Assembly: GCA_007133715.1 (NCBI GenBank)
Contig: SLMF01000655.1
Location: forward strand, 1 to 8,771
Source: Planctomycetaceae bacterium
GTDB taxonomy: Bacteria; Planctomycetota; Planctomycetia; Pirellulales; Pirellulaceae
Direction: 5' to 3'
Length of the DNA: 8,771 nucleotides
Positions 4,433 through 8,771 of the stretch are shown piece after piece. Below the pieces are notes generated by a model. The model made no database searches. It was not told the DNA's origin and saw nothing but the letters and a program-made list of their open reading frames with translations. The position numbers and the translations under genes are program-made. Position 1 is the first letter of the stretch. Each line of letters starts with the position of its first letter.

Positions 4433-6613
4433 ATGTGGCATGGGTCCCCCTTATTTTTGGCCAGCTTGGCGATGCTGATTTTCGGGTTTGCACCGGCGGA
4501 CGCGGTGCACGCGCAGACGGCTCGGAGTCAGGTCGAAAACGCTCTGGAACGGTTGGACAACTGGTTGGATGACAGCGAGCGTGGCGCGGGCTGGCACCGC
4601 TACCTGCGAACGGCGGACTTGCGGCAGCAGCTGGACAGCGACGATCCGCCGGAGCGAAGTGTGTTACGAGCCGTGCTGGCACGCTATGAAAGCGACGAGT
4701 CGGGTTTGGATCGGCACCGTTTTGTCGCGGTTCGCCGTGCTCTGGAAGCCTGGTTAGCCGAGTTGCCTCCGCTGTCGATTGACCAGCTTCCCGGAGTGGC
4801 GCGGGAAGCCAAGCAGCGGTTTTCGCCGCTTACCGATGAGGATGTGCGGCGGGCGCACCAGCAATGGCAGCAGGCGGTGACGGACGTCGAGCGTCTCGTC
4901 CGCGGCTGGACGGCCGAAGAACGCGAGTCGTTGTACCAGGCTTTGGAGTGGGACGTATTGCAGACGCAGTCGCGGGAGGACGAGCCCGATTTGCAGACGC
5001 TGGTGGCCGCCAGCCGGAACCTTTACCAAAACACGCCGGGATTGGAACTGCCCGAATTGGACCGTTTGCGAAAGTCGCTGGAACGGTATCTGGACACGCG
5101 CCGTTTTGCGGAAAATCCGCGGTCGGAGGAGTTTTTTCAGCGATACCTGGAGGAGATCGCTCAGCGTCTGGAAACCTACGTTGCCGAACCGGATGTGGAA
5201 GACCACGTGATCATCGGCCAGTTGGTCGGCTGGATGGAACGCTATCAGCAGGTCGAGGATTTGGTAGCGGCGATTCGTTACCACCATTCCCGACCGAATT
5301 TCCACGTGGCCATTTCGGCTCCGCTCCTTCAAGTCGGGATTGCCACCGAATTGGATGAGTACATGACCGTGTGGGAGGAGATTCTGGGCACGACGATTCG
5401 GGCCAACTCGCACTTGCAGGGCCTGGTCACTTTGGAGTTGGTTCCGGATGAGGAGCGAGCCGTACTGGATTTGATTTTGGAGGGCACGGTCACTTCGAAC
5501 AACACGGGCTACAATGGGCCGGTGCGGATCCTCAGCGACGGCATCACTCGGGTGGGCGGTAGGAAGCGACTCACGATGGATGCCGAGGGTTGGGACAGTT
5601 CGCCGGCAGTGGCTTCGGCACGCACCCGCACCCGGATTCGTCGGATTTCGGCGCGAACGTCGGTGACCGAGACGATTGCCTGGAATCGGGCGCGGCGGAC
5701 GCAGCCGCAGTACGAGGCGATTGCGTCGGGCCGCAGCGGTCGGCGGGTGGCGGGCCGGATGGATGCGCAGATCGAAGAACTCTTGGCCACGCCGCAGGAG
5801 CGGCTCCAGGAGGCGTTTCGCAAGCCCTTATTGCGTCGGGGAGCTTTTCCCCGCGAGCTGGCTTTCCGCACCAGCGAAGAACAGTTGTTTGTTCGGCTGC
5901 TTCAGGCGGCGGGCAGTCAATTGGGAGCTCCCGGAGCACCTCCGAGCTCGGCCGAGGGATACGACTTGTGCCTCCAGTTGCATCAGTCGCTGGTAGGCAA
6001 TCTCTCGCAGGCCCTGCTCGGCGGCGTGAGCTTGTCGGACGAACAGTTGCAGGGGTTTCTGGACGAGTTGTTGGGTGAAGTGCCGGAGGCTTTTCGAATC
6101 TCGGCAGAAGACGAACCGTGGAGCATCACGTTTGCTGCCGAACGGCCGTTGCACGTGCGGTTCGATGACCAGGGGTTCACGGTGGCTTTGCGAGCGACGC
6201 AGTTCCGTCGCGGCGATCAAACGGTGCGGGAGAACATCGAGGTGGCAGCGACCTATGCCCTGGAACAGACCTCCCGCGGCGCACGCGTAACTCGCCAAGG
6301 CGACATCGACATCCGCTTCGCGGGCCGCCCGCAGATGCGGGTGGGGGATGTTGCCGTGCAGACCTTCCTGCGACGAAACTTCTCGGAACTGTTCCGCGAA
6401 CAGTTCGATTCCGAAGGCCTCGAATTGCCGGGCCGCTGGCAGGAGGCCGGCCAGTTGATTTTGGAAACCCTCGACAGCCGCAACGGCTGGCTGGCGATCG
6501 CCTGGAACCACGTTCTTCCCCAAACGGCCGAGGACCTCGAAGACCAGGAAGACGAGCAAACGGGATCGTTGGAGGAGGAACAGGCGGAGACGGATGAGGA
6601 CGTTGTCGCCTGA
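4433..6613 (+). CDS. Large exported protein of unknown function
   Basis: I do not recognise this 726-residue protein as a named family. Residues 1-27 are a signal peptide (hydrophobic core L-F-L-A-S-L-A-M-L-I, cleavage likely after A-V-H-A), so the product is exported. Residues about 30-300 are rich in Glu, Arg, Leu and Gln and look like helical bundles or coiled coil, with no Cys. Residues about 305-420 switch to alternating strands (V-T-L-E-L-V-P, L-I-L-E-G-T-V-T-S-N-N-T) and then a basic Arg/Ser/Thr-rich part. Residues about 430-690 mix helix and strand, including L-H-V-R-F-D-D-Q-G-F-T-V-A-L-R-A. The last 30 residues are strongly acidic (many Glu and Asp). No membrane segment other than the signal peptide and no catalytic motif is visible. 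It may be an envelope or periplasmic structural protein; that is a guess. The SDR gene follows 19 bases downstream, suggesting shared transcription. Confidence 0.85.
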   Translation: MWHGSPLFLASLAMLIFGFAPADAVHAQTARSQVENALERLDNWLDDSERGAGWHRYLRTADLRQQLDSDDPPERSVLRAVLARYESDESGLDRHRFVAVRRALEAWLAELPPLSIDQLPGVAREAKQRFSPLTDEDVRRAHQQWQQAVTDVERLVRGWTAEERESLYQALEWDVLQTQSREDEPDLQTLVAASRNLYQNTPGLELPELDRLRKSLERYLDTRRFAENPRSEEFFQRYLEEIAQRLETYVAEPDVEDHVIIGQLVGWMERYQQVEDLVAAIRYHHSRPNFHVAISAPLLQVGIATELDEYMTVWEEILGTTIRANSHLQGLVTLELVPDEERAVLDLILEGTVTSNNTGYNGPVRILSDGITRVGGRKRLTMDAEGWDSSPAVASARTRTRIRRISARTSVTETIAWNRARRTQPQYEAIASGRSGRRVAGRMDAQIEELLATPQERLQEAFRKPLLRRGAFPRELAFRTSEEQLFVRLLQAAGSQLGAPGAPPSSAEGYDLCLQLHQSLVGNLSQALLGGVSLSDEQLQGFLDELLGEVPEAFRISAEDEPWSITFAAERPLHVRFDDQGFTVALRATQFRRGDQTVRENIEVAATYALEQTSRGARVTRQGDIDIRFAGRPQMRVGDVAVQTFLRRNFSELFREQFDSEGLELPGRWQEAGQLILETLDSRNGWLAIAWNHVLPQTAEDLEDQEDEQTGSLEEEQAETDEDVVA

Positions 6614-6632
6614 ATTATCGAGTCACGAGTGG

Positions 6633-7622
6633 ATGAAACGGATCCCAGACCCTCCCCTTCCGCTCCTGATCACCGGCATTGCGGGTGTGGCAGGCTATAA
6701 TGCCTTCCGCCACTTTCACGCCCGATTTCCCGGCCAGGTTATCGGTACGCGGCGGAAAGACAATTGGCCGCTGGACGGCCCCGGGGTGGCCGCCTGCGAT
6801 ATCCACCATCACGACGGCCTGCGCCGCTTGTTCGACCAATACCAGTTCCGTGCGGTACTGAATTGCGAGGGGACGTGCAAGCTGAAATCCTGCGAAATGG
6901 ACCCCTGGCTCGCTTGGCGCGTGAACGTGGTGGGAATCCAAAACCTCTTGGAGGTGCTGGATCGCTCCACGCGACTGGTCCATCTGTCGGTCGATCTGGT
7001 CTACTCGGGGGATCAGTCCGGCGGGTATCGAGAAACCGACCCCCCGGATCCCGTGACGATCTACGGCAAGACCATGGCCCAAGCGGAACGCTGGATTCTG
7101 GCGCATCGCCCCGATGCCTGCGTGCTGCGGATCTCCCTGCCCATGGGGCCCAGTTTCAATGGGCATGCCGGGGCGATCGACTGGATCGAGTCCCGCTTCA
7201 AAAAGAACAAGCCGGCCACTTTGTTTTACGACGAGTACCGCACACCGACCTATACCGATTGCCTGAATCGGGTGTGCCAAGCCATCTTGAGTCGCCCGGT
7301 CGCCGGATTGTATCATGCGGGCGGCCCCCGGAGTCTGAGCCTGTATCAGATCGCTCAGATCATCAATCGCGTGGGCGGGTACCCCCCCGAGTTACTGCGG
7401 GGTTGTTTGCGGCACGAAGCGGGACCCATGCCGCCACGCGCGGGAGACGTGACGATGAATAGCGGCCGCCTGCGCGACGCGTTGGGTTTCGAACCCTTTG
7501 CACCCTGGCCCCTGGACGAGCGGGATCTGCCCGACCATCGCGATTGGCATCGGCATCGCATCAGGCCGGGCTCCCCGCGTTTGATTTTCGATCGTTTGTG
7601 CCGCGGTCGCCCAAATGCGTAG
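6633..7622 (+). CDS. RmlD-like short-chain dehydrogenase/reductase family protein with altered catalytic residues
   Basis: A 329-residue member of the extended SDR superfamily, closest in appearance to dTDP-4-dehydrorhamnose reductase (RmlD). The nucleotide-binding Rossmann motif T-G-I-A-G-V-A-G sits at residues 14-21. The block L-S-V-D-L-V-Y-S-G (118-126) matches RmlD S-T-D-x-V-F-x-G, and Y-G-K-T-M-A-Q-A-E (144-152) matches Y-G-K-T-K-x-x-G-E. The C-terminal half holds the expected substrate-domain features (G-L-Y-H-A-G-G, then an L-x-x-x-L-G-F ending). Tyr144 is kept, but the Thr and Lys of the RmlD triad are replaced by Val120 and Met148, so reductase activity is doubtful. Start choice: the ATG at 6633 begins just before the conserved fold. 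The in-frame ATG at 6594 overlaps the previous gene by 20 bases, has a better purine-rich leader, and would add 13 residues. It probably shares a transcript with the upstream gene. Confidence 0.85.
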   Translation: MKRIPDPPLPLLITGIAGVAGYNAFRHFHARFPGQVIGTRRKDNWPLDGPGVAACDIHHHDGLRRLFDQYQFRAVLNCEGTCKLKSCEMDPWLAWRVNVVGIQNLLEVLDRSTRLVHLSVDLVYSGDQSGGYRETDPPDPVTIYGKTMAQAERWILAHRPDACVLRISLPMGPSFNGHAGAIDWIESRFKKNKPATLFYDEYRTPTYTDCLNRVCQAILSRPVAGLYHAGGPRSLSLYQIAQIINRVGGYPPELLRGCLRHEAGPMPPRAGDVTMNSGRLRDALGFEPFAPWPLDERDLPDHRDWHRHRIRPGSPRLIFDRLCRGRPNA

Positions 7623-7624
7623 CT

Positions 7625-7646
7625 CCGGTGGGAAGTGAGGCACCGG
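7625..7646 (+). terminator. Possible hairpin just after the SDR stop codon
   Basis: CCGGTG (7625-7630) and CACCGG (7641-7646) can pair as a 6-bp GC-rich stem with a 10-base loop, beginning three bases after the stop codon. No T-run follows, so it is at best a weak or factor-assisted terminator. Confidence 0.25.
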
Positions 7647-7677
7647 TCCGCCATGGGTGGAAATTTAGGCGTAGTTA

Positions 7678-7692
7678 GAAAAAGTGTTTTTC
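7678..7692 (+). repeat. Short A/T-rich inverted repeat upstream of hpt
   Basis: GAAAAA (7678-7683) and TTTTTC (7687-7692) are perfect reverse complements with a GTG loop, about 90 bases before the hpt start. In this GC-rich DNA the A/T-rich patch stands out and may be part of the hpt promoter region or the tail of a terminator. I see no clear -35/-10 pair next to it. Confidence 0.4.
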
Positions 7693-7782
7693 TTGCCTTG
7701 TTTTCGGCAGCGGGGCTCGCTCGGGACCGGACCACGTGTATCCATCCATGACTTCGAGCCTTTGCTCCGACGGGATTCGAGC

Positions 7783-8346
7783 GTGAAAGTCTTATTGAAC
7801 GAACAGCAGTTGAAGCAGGGCGTCGATCGTCTCGCCGCCGAGATCTCCACAGCCTGGGGGCGGCGTCCGATGACGATGATCGGTGTGTTGAACGGGTGCA
7901 TCGTATTTATCGCGGACCTGATCCGCCGTTTGGAGATTCCCTTGAGGATCGAACTGATTCAGGCCAGCAGCTATCGCGGGCAGACCACACGGGGGCCGCT
8001 GAGTTTGGCCGGAGATCGGCAACTGGAACTCGTCGGGCGACACGTGCTGTTGGTGGACGATATTCTGGATACCGGGCATACGCTGGCAACGCTCCAAAAT
8101 CGCTTTTGGAAAGCCGGGGCTGCGTCCGTGCGGACGGCGGTCCTGCTGCGCAAAGTGGGCTGCCAGCAGGTACAGGTTGCTGCGGATTTTGTCGGATTCG
8201 AGCTGCCCGATCAGTTTGTTGTCGGCTATGGCTTGGATTACCAGGATCAACTGCGAAACTTACCGTATCTCGCAGCCATGGAACCGGGCGACTTCCGTCC
8301 ACTCAGCGATGGCGACCCTCTCATCGCAGAACAGGAAAGGCGATGA
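7783..8346 (+). CDS. hpt: Hypoxanthine phosphoribosyltransferase
   Basis: A 187-residue type I phosphoribosyltransferase for purine salvage, joining hypoxanthine (often also guanine) with PRPP to give IMP or GMP in the cytoplasm. Visible motifs are the P-loop-like I-G-V-L-N-G-C-I-V-F at 33-42, the flexible-loop S-S-Y at 62-64, and the PRPP-binding V-L-L-V-D-D-I-L-D-T-G at 88-98. The family's C-terminal block F-V-G-F-E-L-P-D-Q-F-V-V-G-Y-G-L-D-Y runs from 136 to 153 and is followed by R-N-L-P-Y. The GTG at 7783 gives V-K-V-L-L-N-E-Q-Q-L, exactly where family members start. The open frame continues upstream to a GTG at 7684, but those 33 residues have no family character. The usual family length is about 175-185. 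Its TGA overlaps the next gene's ATG (ATGA), so the two are probably translationally coupled. Confidence 0.95.
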   Translation: MKVLLNEQQLKQGVDRLAAEISTAWGRRPMTMIGVLNGCIVFIADLIRRLEIPLRIELIQASSYRGQTTRGPLSLAGDRQLELVGRHVLLVDDILDTGHTLATLQNRFWKAGAASVRTAVLLRKVGCQQVQVAADFVGFELPDQFVVGYGLDYQDQLRNLPYLAAMEPGDFRPLSDGDPLIAEQERR

Positions 8347-8771
8347 AGGCGTTGCGGGTGGTCCTGGTGACGCGGCGTTTCTGGCCATTGGTCGGAGACG
8401 CGGAAGATGCCATGCGAGACTTGGCCTGCGGTTTGCCGCGGCTGGGCGTCCAGACCACCGTGGTCAGCCCTCGATGGCACGCCGATTGGCCGGCGCTGAG
8501 CCATTTCGGTGGGACGCGGGTACATCGGCTGCAGCTGAGGGGCGGCGCACTCGCCAGCCGAACCTATTTCCTGATGTCCCTGGTCCATTGGTTGAGACGA
8601 CGACGGAGCCAGTTCGATCTGGTAGTCGTCGCCGGTATGCGTTCTGAGGCCTATGCGACTCTGTGGTCCTTCCGGAGGACCCCGATTCCCGTCGTCCTGC
8701 GGCCCGAAATCGACGACTTGGACTGGCAAAAGAAATCGCTGGCCGGTTCCGCTTGCCGCAAACGCTGCCAA
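8343..8771 (+). CDS. Glycosyltransferase-like protein, GT-B N-terminal domain (cut by window edge)
   Basis: The first 143 codons of a gene that runs off the right edge with no stop. It opens M-K-A-L-R-V-V-L-V-T-R-R-F-W-P-L-V-G-D-A-E, followed by a helix (M-R-D-L-A-C-G-L-P-R-L-G-V) and T-T-V-V-S-P-R-W. This is the usual first beta-alpha-beta unit of a GT-B glycosyltransferase of the GT4 type, with a glycine near the first loop and later F-D-L-V-V-V-A-G-M and P-V-V-L-R-P-E. The nucleotide-sugar binding C-terminal domain is outside the window, so donor and acceptor are unknown. The ATG overlaps the hpt stop by four bases, and a purine-rich AGGAAAGG ends two bases before it. A role in cell-surface polysaccharide or lipid glycosylation is likely for such genes but inferred only. 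Confidence 0.75.
   Translation, partial: MKALRVVLVTRRFWPLVGDAEDAMRDLACGLPRLGVQTTVVSPRWHADWPALSHFGGTRVHRLQLRGGALASRTYFLMSLVHWLRRRRSQFDLVVVAGMRSEAYATLWSFRRTPIPVVLRPEIDDLDWQKKSLAGSACRKRCQ

Noticed and set aside
5828..6559. 243-residue minus-strand open frame opposite the large exported protein
   Set aside because: It is a shadow of the plus-strand frame, which has a signal peptide and a Shine-Dalgarno; the antisense product has no recognisable domain.
7684..7782. Upstream extension of hpt from the GTG at 7684
   Set aside because: The 33 added residues have no similarity to the family start, whereas the GTG at 7783 gives the expected V-K-V-L-L beginning.

Overview
The window looks like a chromosomal segment of a Planctomycetota bacterium, most likely of the Pirellulales type. 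This is an inference from gene content: an exported DUF1080 protein, an exported thioredoxin-fold protein with its own helical N-terminal domain, an aldo/keto reductase with an RR leader, and a large exported protein of unknown function. The DNA is GC-rich and densely coded. I see no insertion sequence, phage gene, tRNA, rRNA or CRISPR array, so this reads as ordinary core or near-core chromosome rather than an accessory island.

Layout. Bases 1-1431 lie on the minus strand: the first 87 codons of an AlaC/DapL-like class I/II aminotransferase (cut by the left edge), then a complete aldo/keto reductase. A 411-base divergent intergenic region follows (1432-1842). It carries a tandem array of a 14-bp unit (1561-1630), the clearest non-coding structure in the window. 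Everything to the right is on the plus strand. An exported TlpA-like thioredoxin (1843-3000) and an exported DUF1080 protein (3018-3683) are 17 bases apart and probably form an operon. Next come tadA, the tRNA adenosine deaminase (3818-4330, TTG start with a strong Shine-Dalgarno), and a 726-residue exported protein of unknown function (4433-6613). An RmlD-like short-chain dehydrogenase/reductase starts about 19 bases later (6633-7622). It is followed by hypoxanthine phosphoribosyltransferase (7783-8346), whose stop overlaps by four bases (ATGA) the start of a glycosyltransferase-like gene that runs off the right edge (8343-8771).

How the genes fit together. There is no single pathway. The aminotransferase is amino-acid metabolism, TadA is tRNA wobble modification, and Hpt is purine salvage. 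The SDR and the glycosyltransferase may contribute to nucleotide-sugar or surface-polysaccharide chemistry. Three plus-strand products have signal peptides and probably act outside the cytoplasm.

Points most worth a second look: the SDR keeps its Tyr but has Val and Met where the RmlD catalytic Thr and Lys are expected; the helical domain of the TlpA-like protein contains an internal duplication; the 14-bp tandem array lies between divergent genes; and the 726-residue exported protein matches no family I recognise. I found no convincing new multi-gene system.
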